The notes below the pieces were generated by a model. That model saw nothing but the letters and a program-made list of their open reading frames with translations, was not told the DNA's origin and did not search any database. From contig CAVRIA010000018.1 in assembly GCA_963721115.1 (NCBI GenBank), positions 1 through 64,000 on the forward strand: 64,000 bases of DNA, given 5' to 3'. The position numbers and the translations under genes were made by a program. Origin of the DNA: CAVRIA01 sp963721115 (GTDB taxonomy: Bacteria; Desulfobacterota; Binatia; HRBIN30; CADEER01). Positions 7,870-15,429 of this stretch are shown here, one piece after another (positions within the stretch are counted from its first letter, which is position 1; each line of letters starts with the position of its first letter).

Positions 7870-9051
7870 TCAGGTCCCGCGCGGCAGGCCGAGCACCTGC
7901 ATGGCGATGATGCTGCGCAGGATCTCCGACGTACCGGAGGCGATGCTGGCGGCCGGCGCCCCGAGGAAGCTGCTCTGGACCCATTGCTCCGGGTTGCCGC
8001 GCTGGCCGGGATGGGGCGTTTCGTAGAGCTGGCCCTCGGGTCCGAGGATGGCCATGCCGACCGCCGGCATGGCCTGGGTCAGGGCGGTCCAGTGCAGCTT
8101 GATGATGGAAGCTTCGGGGCCGGGCATGCCCATGCGCAGGAGCTTGCTCATCGTACGCTGGCAAGTGTGGCGAAACGTCTCGACGCCGAGGTACACGTCG
8201 GCCAGTGCCTGCCGCTTCACGGGATCCCTGTGGGCGCCGCGTTCGCGGGCGAAGCGCACGAGCTGATCCCGGGCTTTGGCGAGAAGGATCTGCATCTCGA
8301 CCACGTACAGGATGCCGCGCTCGTTCTGCAGCGCCGCGGTGACGATGGCCCAGCCCTTGTTCAGCTCGCCGAGAAGGTTGGCGCGCGGTACCTTCACCTC
8401 CTCGAAGAAGAGCTCGTTGAACTCCGCCTGCCCGCCGATCTGGCGCAGCGGACGCACAGTGATGCCCGGGCTCTTCATGTCGACCAGCAGGCACGAGACG
8501 CCGTTGCGCCGGGCCGACTCGGGATCGGTCCGACAGAACACCATGCACCAGTCGGCGTGCTGAGCGTAGCTCGTCCACACTTTCTGCCCGCTGAGGACGA
8601 AGGTGTCGCCCTCGAGGATCGCCTTGGTGCGCAGGGAGGCCAGATCGGAGCCGGCGCCGGGCTCGGAGAAGCCGCAGCACCAGAGGTGCTCGGCATCGAG
8701 GATGCGGGGAGCGAAAAACTCTTTCTGCTCCTTGCTGCCGAAGGCGAGCAGCGGCGGGCCGACGATGCCGATGCCGAGGTTGTTGATGATCTCCGGGGCG
8801 TCCGCCCGCGCCATCTCCTCGACATAGGCGATCTGCTCGGCGACCGAGGACCCGCGTCCTCCGTACTCCCGCGGCCAGGTGATCGCCACCCAGCGGTCGG
8901 CGGCGAGCTTCGCCTGCCACTGACGAAGGCGGGCGACGCGCTCCGATTCGGGCAGCGTCGACACGCGGGCCCGGCGCAGATCGTCCGGCAGATGGACGGC
9001 CAGCCAGGTGCGCAGCTCGTGGCGGAAGTCGTCGGTGCTCGGCGTGCTCAT
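7870..9051 (-). CDS. Acyl-CoA dehydrogenase
   Basis: 393 residues, the standard length of this FAD-dependent family, which oxidises acyl-CoA to trans-2-enoyl-CoA. The FAD/substrate signature 'WCCGFSEPGAGSDLASL' and the C-terminal 'ASGTSEILRSIIA' are both present. The N-terminal helical domain begins 'FRHELRTWLAVHLPDDLR', typical of the medium- to long-chain or bile-acid/pimeloyl-type branch used for unusual acyl-CoAs. It is a single gene, and the substrate cannot be told from context. Together with the thiolase (20.4 kb) and acyl-CoA synthetase (38 kb) it points to acyl-CoA catabolism. Confidence 0.93.
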   Translation of the reverse strand: MSTPSTDDFRHELRTWLAVHLPDDLRRARVSTLPESERVARLRQWQAKLAADRWVAITWPREYGGRGSSVAEQIAYVEEMARADAPEIINNLGIGIVGPPLLAFGSKEQKEFFAPRILDAEHLWCCGFSEPGAGSDLASLRTKAILEGDTFVLSGQKVWTSYAQHADWCMVFCRTDPESARRNGVSCLLVDMKSPGITVRPLRQIGGQAEFNELFFEEVKVPRANLLGELNKGWAIVTAALQNERGILYVVEMQILLAKARDQLVRFARERGAHRDPVKRQALADVYLGVETFRHTCQRTMSKLLRMGMPGPEASIIKLHWTALTQAMPAVGMAILGPEGQLYETPHPGQRGNPEQWVQSSFLGAPAASIASGTSEILRSIIAMQVLGLPRGT

Positions 9052-9190
9052 CGGCGATTCCTGTAGACGTCCGCCCGAGAGCAGTCAAACGGCACCGGCG
9101 ACGCCATGAAAGCTTGGGGTGCCCTTTGCCGATGAACGGCGGCCGACAGTGCCCCGCCCGGAGCGGCGAAACCCTGTCGGCCGGATGCCG

Positions 9191-9226
9191 AGTGGAGCCG
9201 ATGGGGGTCGAACCCACGACCTCTAG
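9191..9226. repeat. attL: 36-bp tRNA-Ala 3'-end remnant
   Basis: Identical to 11956-11991. It contains the acceptor, T-arm and variable region of tRNA-Ala but no 5' half, so it is not a tRNA gene. After the repeat this copy has four additional bases CTAG (9227-9230) and then continues with AGTGCGATTC (9231-9240), which again matches the tRNA (11992-12001). Confidence 0.88.
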
Positions 9227-9291
9227 CTAGAGTGCGATTCGCCTGTCCGGGTCGAAAGGCCTTGTCGCACAAGGGCTTGCGCCAGCTTCTT

Positions 9292-9366
9292 CGGGCACAA
9301 AATCACCCTATGGGGTGCGGTCGGGGTGCGGTTCCGGGGCGGGGGTGGGCACAGTGTCGGGCACAA
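9292..9366 (+). promoter_or_regulatory. Candidate integrase arm sites, left end (CGGGCACAA x2)
   Basis: The 9-mer CGGGCACAA occurs at 9292-9300 and 9358-9366, in the same orientation. The same exact 9-mer occurs twice near the right end (11878-11886, 11890-11898). Short repeats flanking the core on both arms are what tyrosine integrases with an N-terminal arm-binding domain use. A small hairpin CCTTGT-CGC-ACAAGG (9260-9274) lies between attL and the first site. Confidence 0.45.
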
Positions 9367-9455
9367 CTCTTGGGTTGCGGTTCCGCTGGTGCTCGCCTAT
9401 CCTGGATTGACGACTGCAAACCATGAATGGAAGAAGCGCCACCGGGGCGTAGGGC

Positions 9456-9686
9456 ATGAAGGTCACCATCGACGGCAAAGAACACGAGGCTCGCGAAGAA
9501 GAATTTGAGATCTTCCGAGAGGAGTGGAACGAATATCGGCTCATGAGTGGGGGCAGGCTCCGCCTAAAGACCGTCGTCGGCAAGATCTTTCAGGTACTTG
9601 ATGATCAAGGAAGGCCGCTGATCGGTCCGGACGGTGACCCTGTAGTTTTCGTAAGACACACGACGCAGGTGGTTGTGAGCCGCTGA
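9456..9686 (+). CDS. Element cargo ORF 1, unknown function
   Basis: 76 residues, highly charged N-terminal half ('DGKEHEAREEEFEIFREEW') followed by a beta-rich C-terminal half ending 'VVFVRHTTQVVVSR'. No known domain recognised. It is the first gene inside the tRNA-Ala element, 16 bases before the next ORF, so probably co-transcribed with it. Base composition is lower in GC than the chromosomal neighbours. The ATG at 9456 is preceded by a weak GGGGCGTAGGG. Confidence 0.55.
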   Translation: MKVTIDGKEHEAREEEFEIFREEWNEYRLMSGGRLRLKTVVGKIFQVLDDQGRPLIGPDGDPVVFVRHTTQVVVSR

Positions 9687-9701
9687 AAAGAGGGACCGCC
9701 A

Positions 9702-10121
9702 ATGACCATCCCAATGGACTGCCCGCCCCGAGTGATCATTGAGCAACCGGCTCACGCCTCAAACGTTCCAGGGACCCCATCCCCCGCGTGGATGAGTTTG
9801 ATTTCCATCCATGTTCCTGGCGAGGCTGGAGGAACATGGGCGGGGTTTAATCCACAAGCATGGATTCGCGACTTCCCCAATGAACCGTACGTTGTGAGTC
9901 GTGCGATCCCCGTCACGGTCGCCTTTACCGGGGACGGCTTTCTTGCGAGCTGGGGCGATGCGAACATCGCTATGACCGGCGACAGTGAGTCCGCAGCGCT
10001 CTCAGAGCTGGCGGCTGATATTCTTGATACGTATGAAACCTACGACGCCGAGGCCGATACGCTAGGACCCGGGCCAGCTCGCCAGTTGGCTCTCATCAAG
10101 ACTTACATTGCCAAGCGGTAG
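9702..10121 (+). CDS. Element cargo ORF 2, possible antitoxin-like protein
   Basis: 139 residues. The second half reads like a HicB-type or other small alpha/beta antitoxin fold: a strand 'VTVAFTGDGFLASWGDANI' followed by 'ALSELAADILDTYETY' and 'PARQLALIKTYI'. Similarity is by eye only. It overlaps the following ORF by 14 bases, as toxin-antitoxin partners often do. AGAGGG lies upstream of the ATG at 9702. Function is not established; the antitoxin idea rests on size, overlap and island location. Confidence 0.6.
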   Translation: MTIPMDCPPRVIIEQPAHASNVPGTPSPAWMSLISIHVPGEAGGTWAGFNPQAWIRDFPNEPYVVSRAIPVTVAFTGDGFLASWGDANIAMTGDSESAALSELAADILDTYETYDAEADTLGPGPARQLALIKTYIAKR

Positions 10122-10395
10122 CTTTTTTGATCGCCGAGAAGCCGAGGCGATTGCCCATAAGCTGCAGGCCGATATCTGCCCCGGCCGGAAACACGACCAG
10201 GTCCTGGTCCGTTGGCGGGGGCAGATCGTGGCCCGCTACGGCCTTCGGCACGATCGATACGCAGGGCACCCCTATATTCCTAGGCAACTCAATATCCCGC
10301 TTAGGCAGGCGTCCGATTTGGCCCGATGCCCGCTATCACGAGACGAATATTTTGAACTCCTGAGGAAGCAAGGCCTGTTGCCGGGATCTACCTAG
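10108..10395 (+). CDS. Element cargo ORF 3, overlapping partner of ORF 2
   Basis: 95 residues from a TTG start at 10108, inside the end of the preceding gene (14-base overlap), which suggests translational coupling. The protein has a helix 'REAEAIAHKLQADI', a strand pair 'HDQVLVRWRGQIVARYGL', and a conserved-looking C-terminus 'YIPRQLNIPLRQASDLA' then 'PLSRDEYFELLRKQGLL'. I recall similar C-termini in small uncharacterised proteins but cannot name a family. The pattern of strands followed by a basic helix would suit a small RNA- or ribosome-directed toxin or its partner. Confidence 0.6.
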   Translation: MPSGSFFDRREAEAIAHKLQADICPGRKHDQVLVRWRGQIVARYGLRHDRYAGHPYIPRQLNIPLRQASDLARCPLSRDEYFELLRKQGLLPGST

Positions 10396-10688
10396 CGGGG
10401 TGCAGGTGCGGGCACGGGAACCCAACGTCAGAGAATAGGGCAAACATCCGGAAAGGGCAGAAGAAGGCGGTCGAGACGAAGCGCCGCAAACAGGCCCAGT
10501 TCAACGAGCAGGTCTGCAACCGCTATCACGCCCTTGTTTGCGAGGGCGTACTTAGGGAGAGGAAGACCGACTATCAGGCACAGGCCGACGCGGTGAAGGC
10601 GGTGGCGAAAGAGTTCGACCTGACAGACGCCCGGATTCGACAAATCCTGCGCAAACATCTCGCTAGCGGGATGCCCCAAAGTTACTAG
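10356..10688 (+). CDS. Element cargo ORF 4, HTH-like, no clear start
   Basis: An open frame from just after a TGA (10353-10355) to TAG at 10686-10688. It has no ATG, GTG or TTG before its best-looking part, which starts around 10450. The readable C-terminal portion is convincing as protein: 'RRKQAQFNEQVCNRYHALV', then 'AVKAVAKEFDLTDARIRQI', the latter with the spacing of a helix-turn-helix. It overlaps the end of ORF 3 in another frame. It could be a 3' remnant, a product of a frameshift from ORF 3, or a gene whose start was lost. Confidence 0.4.
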   Translation, partial: TPEEARPVAGIYLAGCRCGHGNPTSENRANIRKGQKKAVETKRRKQAQFNEQVCNRYHALVCEGVLRERKTDYQAQADAVKAVAKEFDLTDARIRQILRKHLASGMPQSY

Positions 10689-10853
10689 ACTTTAAATCTA
10701 GGGCGCTTCCGGGCTGGCCGCGCCTCATGTTGTATGGCGCTCATCCCCCAACGTCGTAGGGGGCAGTTTCTGCGCGGCTTCTATCGGGCCGTTGATGAGG
10801 ACTAGGGGCTGATCCAGTCGGCGGCCGTTGCATCCAAAAAGGGAGGATGAACC

Positions 10854-11930
10854 ATGGGAATGCTCTACAAGCGCGGCAATGTCTGGTGGCTCAAATACTA
10901 CCAGAACGGAAAGCCGATCCGGGAAAGCTCGCACAGCCCGAAAGAGAAGGTGGCGAGCGACATGCTCAAGAAGCGGGAAGGGAACATTGCCCGCGGCGTG
11001 CCGGTGATCCCGCACGCGAACCGCGTGACCGTCTCGGAGCTGCTCGACGACGTGCAGATCGACTACAAGACGAACGGCCGGCGCTCGCTCAAGACGCTCG
11101 GCTACTACATCGAGGGCCACGTTCGCCCCTACTTCGGCAACTGGAAGGCCGCCGCAGTGACGGCGGCCGACGTCCGGGCCTACGTCGCGAAGCGGCAGGA
11201 AGAGAAGGCGGCGAACGCCACCATCAACCGGGAGCTGGCGGCGTTGACACGCGCCTACTCGCTCGGGATGGAGGCGGGCAGGGTGACACACCGGCCGCTC
11301 ATCAAGCCGCTGAAAGAGAACAACGTGCGGAAGGGCTTCTTCGAGCGCGACCAGTTCGAGGCGCTTCGCGCGAAGTTGGCGCCGGCGCTTCGCCCCGTGG
11401 TGACGTTCCTCTATCTGACCGGCTGGCGCGTCTACTCCGAGGTGCTGACGCTGCAGTGGCGACAGGTGGACTTCAAGGCCGGCACCGTGCGCCTCGACCC
11501 GGGGACCACGAAGAGCGGCGAGGGGCGCGTCTTCCCGATGACCCTCGAGCTGCGGGCACTCCTCGAGGCGCAGCGCGTCCACACCGATGCCGTGCAGCGG
11601 AAAGAGGGCGTCATCATCGCGCACGTGTTCCACCGGAAGGGGAGGCAGATCAAGACGTTCCGTCGCGCCTGGAAGACGGCGTGTGCGGCGGCCGGCTGCC
11701 CGGGGATGATACGCCACGACTTCCGGCGGACGGCCGTCCGGAATCTCGTTCGGGCAGGCATCCCGGAGCGGGTGGCCATGACCATGACCGGGCACAAGAC
11801 GCGGGCGGTTTTCGAGCGCTACAACATTGTGTCCGAGGGCGATCTCGCCGCTGCCGCCGATCGCCTCGACGCCGCCGCGGGCACAATCTCGGGCACAATG
11901 ACCCCTGAAACGGCTACGGGCGCCCCGTAG
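10854..11930 (+). CDS. Tyrosine recombinase / integrase of the tRNA-Ala element
   Basis: 358 residues. An N-terminal arm-binding-like segment ('VWWLKYYQNGKPIRESS') is followed by a SAM-like core-binding domain (about 58-150) and the catalytic domain with the complete set: R192 ('TGWRVYSEVL'), K220, H288 and R291 ('HDFRR'), H314 ('TGHKTRAVF') and Y323 ('FERYNI'). The ATG at 10854 has GGAGG 7 bases upstream (10842-10846). The gene ends 27 bases from the tRNA it targets. Its last codons contain two CGGGCACAA repeats, probable arm sites. It should catalyse integration into and excision from tRNA-Ala. Confidence 0.95.
   Translation: MGMLYKRGNVWWLKYYQNGKPIRESSHSPKEKVASDMLKKREGNIARGVPVIPHANRVTVSELLDDVQIDYKTNGRRSLKTLGYYIEGHVRPYFGNWKAAAVTAADVRAYVAKRQEEKAANATINRELAALTRAYSLGMEAGRVTHRPLIKPLKENNVRKGFFERDQFEALRAKLAPALRPVVTFLYLTGWRVYSEVLTLQWRQVDFKAGTVRLDPGTTKSGEGRVFPMTLELRALLEAQRVHTDAVQRKEGVIIAHVFHRKGRQIKTFRRAWKTACAAAGCPGMIRHDFRRTAVRNLVRAGIPERVAMTMTGHKTRAVFERYNIVSEGDLAAAADRLDAAAGTISGTMTPETATGAP
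11878..11898 (+). promoter_or_regulatory. Candidate integrase arm sites, right end (CGGGCACAA x2)
   Basis: Two exact copies of CGGGCACAA (11878-11886 and 11890-11898), spaced 12 bases start to start, inside the 3' end of the integrase gene and about 60-75 bases from the attR repeat. They match the two copies at the left end. Orientation is the same at both ends. Confidence 0.45.
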
Positions 11931-11955
11931 GACGCCCGTAAGTGCTTGATCTTGC

Positions 11956-12030
<75 letters not shown>

Positions 12031-12532
12031 GCAATGGAGATGGGGTGGGATTAACGGATTCGCGACCGGTCTGCAAGCGAGTGGAAATCTCCCGTCACTG
12101 ACGATGACGTCGCGATATTCCGGCGGGAGGGCGGGGTCAGCGACTGGAATTGGCGCGGCGGGTTGCCAGTCGCCGCCGCTGGCGCGCTATCCGGTGCAGC
12201 TCGCGCAGCAACGCCTGAATCATCGGATAGCTGCGCTCGCGAGCCGAGAGACGATCGGCGCAGGCAGGCCTCGGCGGGGCAGAGTGCGCCGCCGGTCTTG
12301 CGACGGAGAAGCGGGGCCGAGAATACGTCGCGCCGACCGAAGCGCGACGGGAAGCCGCGAGCGCGGTCGCCCGTATGCCCTCTCGCCGGATGTGGGTCCG
12401 ATGGGAAAGGGGCACGGCGGTCTATCCCCGCATCTCGGCCGGGCCGGTTCGGGGATCGGAGGAGCGCGATTCTGAACCGGTGAACCGGACGGTGGGTCTG
12501 CACGTCATCGGGGCAGGCCGGGACTGTTGCGC
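12031..12532. other. Gene-poor stretch, nothing supported
   Basis: About 500 bases between tRNA-Ala and a possible small ORF. Open frames exist on both strands (for example 12051-12623 minus and 12163-12483 plus) but all are Arg/Ala/Pro/Ser-rich, without domains or ribosome sites. I see no RNA gene or repeat here. Confidence 0.5.
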
Positions 12533-12703
12533 CTAAACCTCGTCCCACTCGACGGTTTCCGAGGCTCGGCTCGAACTCCGCGCCTCTTCGTCCGTGGGAC
12601 GAGAGGCTTCGGCGGGAAACCAAGCAGCGGCACGGCGCTCACCCAAAAGCTCCCGGCGCTGCAAATCTCTCTGGCGTGCGCCATCGTCTCTGTTTCGTTG
12701 CAT
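12533..12703 (-). CDS. Possible small charged protein, unknown
   Basis: 56 residues, from ATG at 12703, which is preceded by a strong GGAAAGGGAGGGG ribosome site. The sequence is basic in the middle ('GARQRDLQRRELLGERR') and acidic at the end ('ETVEWDEV'). No domain is recognised. The ribosome site is the main reason to list it. A longer in-frame reading exists but lacks a better start. The flank 12704-12923 holds nothing else that I can support. Confidence 0.3.
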   Translation of the reverse strand: MQRNRDDGARQRDLQRRELLGERRAAAWFPAEASRPTDEEARSSSRASETVEWDEV

Positions 12704-12923
12704 GGCCCCTCCCTTTCCTTCCGTCACCAAGTGGCGCATCAATCGTCGCTTTCGCGGCGCCAAGCGCCAAGTGTCCGTCGGGTTGCCTAGTGCCCGATGT
12801 CACGCTCAAGCTGATCGATGTCTAACACGACGACCACGCTGTGTGAATCCGGGGAATACCCTTAGGCTGTTAGGGGAGTTACCTAGTCGAATCGGCTAGC
12901 CATTCGTATACGAGCAGGGCGGT

Positions 12924-13559
12924 TCAGCGAGGCTTTATCGGCGGATACTCCGTCTCACCAAGCATCAGCGCATAGCGTATGAGCTCGGCGAGCGAGTTGG
13001 CCTGGAGCTTCTCCATGACGCGGGCGCGATGTGCCTCGACGGTCTTGGTGGCGAGCTTCAGTTCGGTGGCGATGAGCTTATTCGATTTGCCGGCGACGAC
13101 GCGCGACATCACGTCGCGCTCGCGGGGCGTGAGCTGAGCGATGCGGGCCGCGATGGCCGCGCAAGCCTCCAGCTCCTGGCGCGCCGCTACGTCCTTGGCA
13201 ATGGCGGCGCGAATCCGGTCGAGAAGGATCTGGTCGCTGAACGGCTTTTCGATGAAGTCGAATGCCCCGGCTTTCATGGCCCTCACGGCCAATGGCACCT
13301 CGGCATACCCGGTGATGATCAGGATCGGAATCGCGATCCGCCGCGTCTTGAGGTCGGCTTGCAGATCGAGCCCGCTCATTCCCGGCATGCGGATGTCGAG
13401 AACCAGACATCCGGGATGGGACGCGGTGTAGGCGTCGTAGAATTCGGCGGCGCTGCTGCTGGTGCGCACGGCCAGTCCGACCGATTCGATCAGCCAGCGC
13501 AGAGAAGAGCGCATCGCGGGATCGTCGTCGACGACGTAGACCAGCGGCTCGAGCGCCAT
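12924..13559 (-). CDS. FixJ/NarL-type response regulator
   Basis: 211 residues. Receiver domain at 1-120 with the acidic pocket D11-D13, phosphoacceptor D55 in 'LVLDIRMPG', switch Thr in 'IITGYAEV' and Lys in 'FIEKPFSD'. A LuxR-type HTH follows at about 145-200 ('LTPRERDVMSRVVAGKSNK'). The start is set at ATG 13559: AGGAGG (13571-13566) lies 6 bases from it, but directly abuts the upstream ATG 13565. The FixJ-like architecture implies phosphorylation-dependent activation of target promoters. No histidine kinase is encoded nearby, so it is an orphan here. Confidence 0.92.
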   Translation of the reverse strand: MALEPLVYVVDDDPAMRSSLRWLIESVGLAVRTSSSAAEFYDAYTASHPGCLVLDIRMPGMSGLDLQADLKTRRIAIPILIITGYAEVPLAVRAMKAGAFDFIEKPFSDQILLDRIRAAIAKDVAARQELEACAAIAARIAQLTPRERDVMSRVVAGKSNKLIATELKLATKTVEAHRARVMEKLQANSLAELIRYALMLGETEYPPIKPR

Positions 13560-13571
13560 CGTCATCCTCCT

Positions 13572-14017
13572 CGAGTCACGCGCGCCCGGGGGCGGAAGGC
13601 GTGTCGTGTCTCCCCTGCACGGCGGTCGCCCCTGGTGACAGTACCGATTCCCTCGATCGTCGAGCCGGCGCCCTCGAGGTGCTCCGGTTTTCGATTCGGT
13701 GAGGGGAATGAAGATATGCGATGCTTGGAAATCGTCCGCAGCAGCTCATGAGCACAACCGAGCAAGTGCATACATAGCGCGTCGAGGCCAAGACGTGCAA
13801 TGGGCGCGGGGCGGAGGCGACAAATTGGCCGCACGGCCGACCCTCTCCCCGGGACGGTTCTGCGAGATGATCGAGTCGCACCGCGAGGCAAAGACAACGT
13901 CGGCGCCATGGAAGCGACTTCCGCGGCCTGTCGGTGGATGCCGGAAACAGCGAGGGACAGGATTCGGCAGACTCGCTGTTGAAGCGACTGTCCGGTTGTG
14001 CTTCAACCCATACTCGT
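13572..14017. other. Intergenic region between response regulator and beta-helix gene
   Basis: About 450 bases with divergent genes on either side, so it should hold both promoters. The clearest element is the inverted repeat TTGAAGC-N14-GCTTCAA (13979-13985 and 14000-14006), 11 bases before the beta-helix ATG. It could be an operator or a 5'-UTR hairpin. No coding region is supported. Confidence 0.4.
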
Positions 14018-14983
14018 ATGAAGGTGCAACGTTTCGCGGTTCTGGTGGCGGCGCTCGTTCTCGTGGTCGGCAGCGAGGCTCGCGCGAAGCCTTGCGGTGA
14101 CGACGTGAACGGCAAGGACGTTCCCTGCGCCTGCGGCGACACGCTGGTGAGCGACGTCGTTTTGTCGGACGACCCGGTCGTGACCGCATCCTGCCCGCGC
14201 GACGGTCTCCTGGTGCGCGCGGTCGACGCCGCCAAAGGGGTGACGATCGATCTGCACGGCAAGGCGTTGCGCGGCTCTCAGCACGGTGCCGGGATCTGGA
14301 TTCTGGCGGGCGGCCCCGGCGGCGCCCGACTGACGAGCAGCGACGGAGTCGGCAGCATCACCGGCTTCTTCGACGGGGTGGTGGGAAACGGGCCGGACGG
14401 GGTCGCCCTGATCGAGAACCTGCAGATCTCCGACAGCGCCCGAGACGGAATCCGCATCGGTGAGCCGCGCGGCTTCGCGATCCGGTCGGTCGACGTTCGT
14501 CACTCCGGTCGCGACGGCGTGTCGGCCAACGGGAACAACTTTCAAATCTCGGCCACTCGCGTGAGCGGCAGCGGTCGCTTCGGCTATTTCGTCATGGGCC
14601 ACGACGGCGTCATCGGGCTCGCCGGCGCCGGCAATCGCGCCGAGGACGGCCAGAACGATGGATTCAACATCCTCGGGGTGGGGCACCGGATCGTCGATTG
14701 CGTCGCCACCGGCAACGGCAAGGACGGCATTTCCCTGCATGCGGACGGCATCGATCTGCGCGGCTGTCTCGCCCGGGACAATCGCGGCGACGGCATCGGG
14801 GGGACCGGCGGGAGCTGGCAGCTGGCGGCGAACAGGGCCGTCGACAACCTCGGCAACGGCATCGTGGCGCGGGGCAGCACCGTGGTGGACGCGGGCGGGA
14901 ACGCCGGCGAGGGGAATCGGGGTGAGAAGCAGGCGGGTCCGGCGATCCAGTGCGAGATCGGCGGCGCCCCGTGTGCCCCCTGA
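14018..14983 (+). CDS. Secreted right-handed beta-helix repeat protein
   Basis: 321 residues from ATG 14018. A signal peptide is clear ('MKVQRFAVLVAALVLVVG' then an ARA cleavage region). The body is a series of short repeats with the beta-helix pattern of Gly, Asp, Asn and alternating hydrophobics, for example 'ARDGIRIGEPRGFAIRSV', 'GRDGVSANGNNFQI' and 'GKDGISLHADGIDLRG'. Such proteins are polysaccharide lyases, adhesins or surface proteins. No catalytic set is visible, so the activity is unknown. A longer upstream reading to 13934 would bury the signal peptide and is rejected. Confidence 0.82.
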   Translation: MKVQRFAVLVAALVLVVGSEARAKPCGDDVNGKDVPCACGDTLVSDVVLSDDPVVTASCPRDGLLVRAVDAAKGVTIDLHGKALRGSQHGAGIWILAGGPGGARLTSSDGVGSITGFFDGVVGNGPDGVALIENLQISDSARDGIRIGEPRGFAIRSVDVRHSGRDGVSANGNNFQISATRVSGSGRFGYFVMGHDGVIGLAGAGNRAEDGQNDGFNILGVGHRIVDCVATGNGKDGISLHADGIDLRGCLARDNRGDGIGGTGGSWQLAANRAVDNLGNGIVARGSTVVDAGGNAGEGNRGEKQAGPAIQCEIGGAPCAP

Positions 14984-15027
14984 CAGCGAGCCGGCGCCGC
15001 GAGATCGGCAGCGGAAGGAGGCCTGGG

Positions 15028-15366
15028 ATGACCGATCTGGCGGATCGCGTATGCGTGCCGTGCAAGGGCGGCGTCCCACCGCTGGGAGAGCACGAGGTGT
15101 CGCGTCTCCTGGCTCAGATCGACGGCTGGAGCGTTCGCGACGGACGTCATCTGGAGAAGACGTACCGGGTGAAGAAGTTTGCCGGCGCCCTCGATCTGGT
15201 GAATCGAATCGGCGCGATCGCCGAGGAGCAGAACCACCATCCGGACCTTCGACTCGCCTGGGGCCGGGTGGTGGTCGAGATCTGGACGCACAAGATCGAC
15301 GGTCTGACCGAGAGCGATTTCGTCTTTGCCGCCAAGTGCGACCGTGCCTTCGGGCAGATGGCGTGA
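15028..15366 (+). CDS. 4a-hydroxytetrahydrobiopterin dehydratase (PCD/DCoH)
   Basis: 112 residues, the family length. PCD dehydrates the carbinolamine formed by aromatic amino acid hydroxylases, recycling the pterin. The signature 'EEQNHHPDL' with paired histidines is present, as is 'WGRVVVEIWTHKIDGLTESD', which ends the fold. The ATG at 15028 has AAGGAGG 6-9 bases upstream. The N-terminal 'CVPCKGGVPPL' is the usual lead-in in environmental bacteria. No phenylalanine hydroxylase lies in the window. Confidence 0.93.
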   Translation: MTDLADRVCVPCKGGVPPLGEHEVSRLLAQIDGWSVRDGRHLEKTYRVKKFAGALDLVNRIGAIAEEQNHHPDLRLAWGRVVVEIWTHKIDGLTESDFVFAAKCDRAFGQMA

Positions 15367-15381
15367 ACCGTTTCACGGTTC
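15365..15381. terminator. Hairpin between convergent PCD and gltA genes
   Basis: GAACCG (15365-15370), loop TTTCA, CGGTTC (15376-15381), overlapping the PCD stop codon. A perfect 6-bp stem in a convergent gap, but without a clear T-run. Confidence 0.35.
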
Positions 15382-15429
15382 GACCCGTTGCTCACGCGGG
15401 CGCCGTCCGCGTGCCGGCGCGGACCGCGA

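Noticed and set aside
9191..9240. Possible second tRNA-Ala gene
   Set aside because: Only the 3' half (T-arm, variable loop, acceptor) is present; no D-arm or 5' acceptor strand. It is the att remnant.
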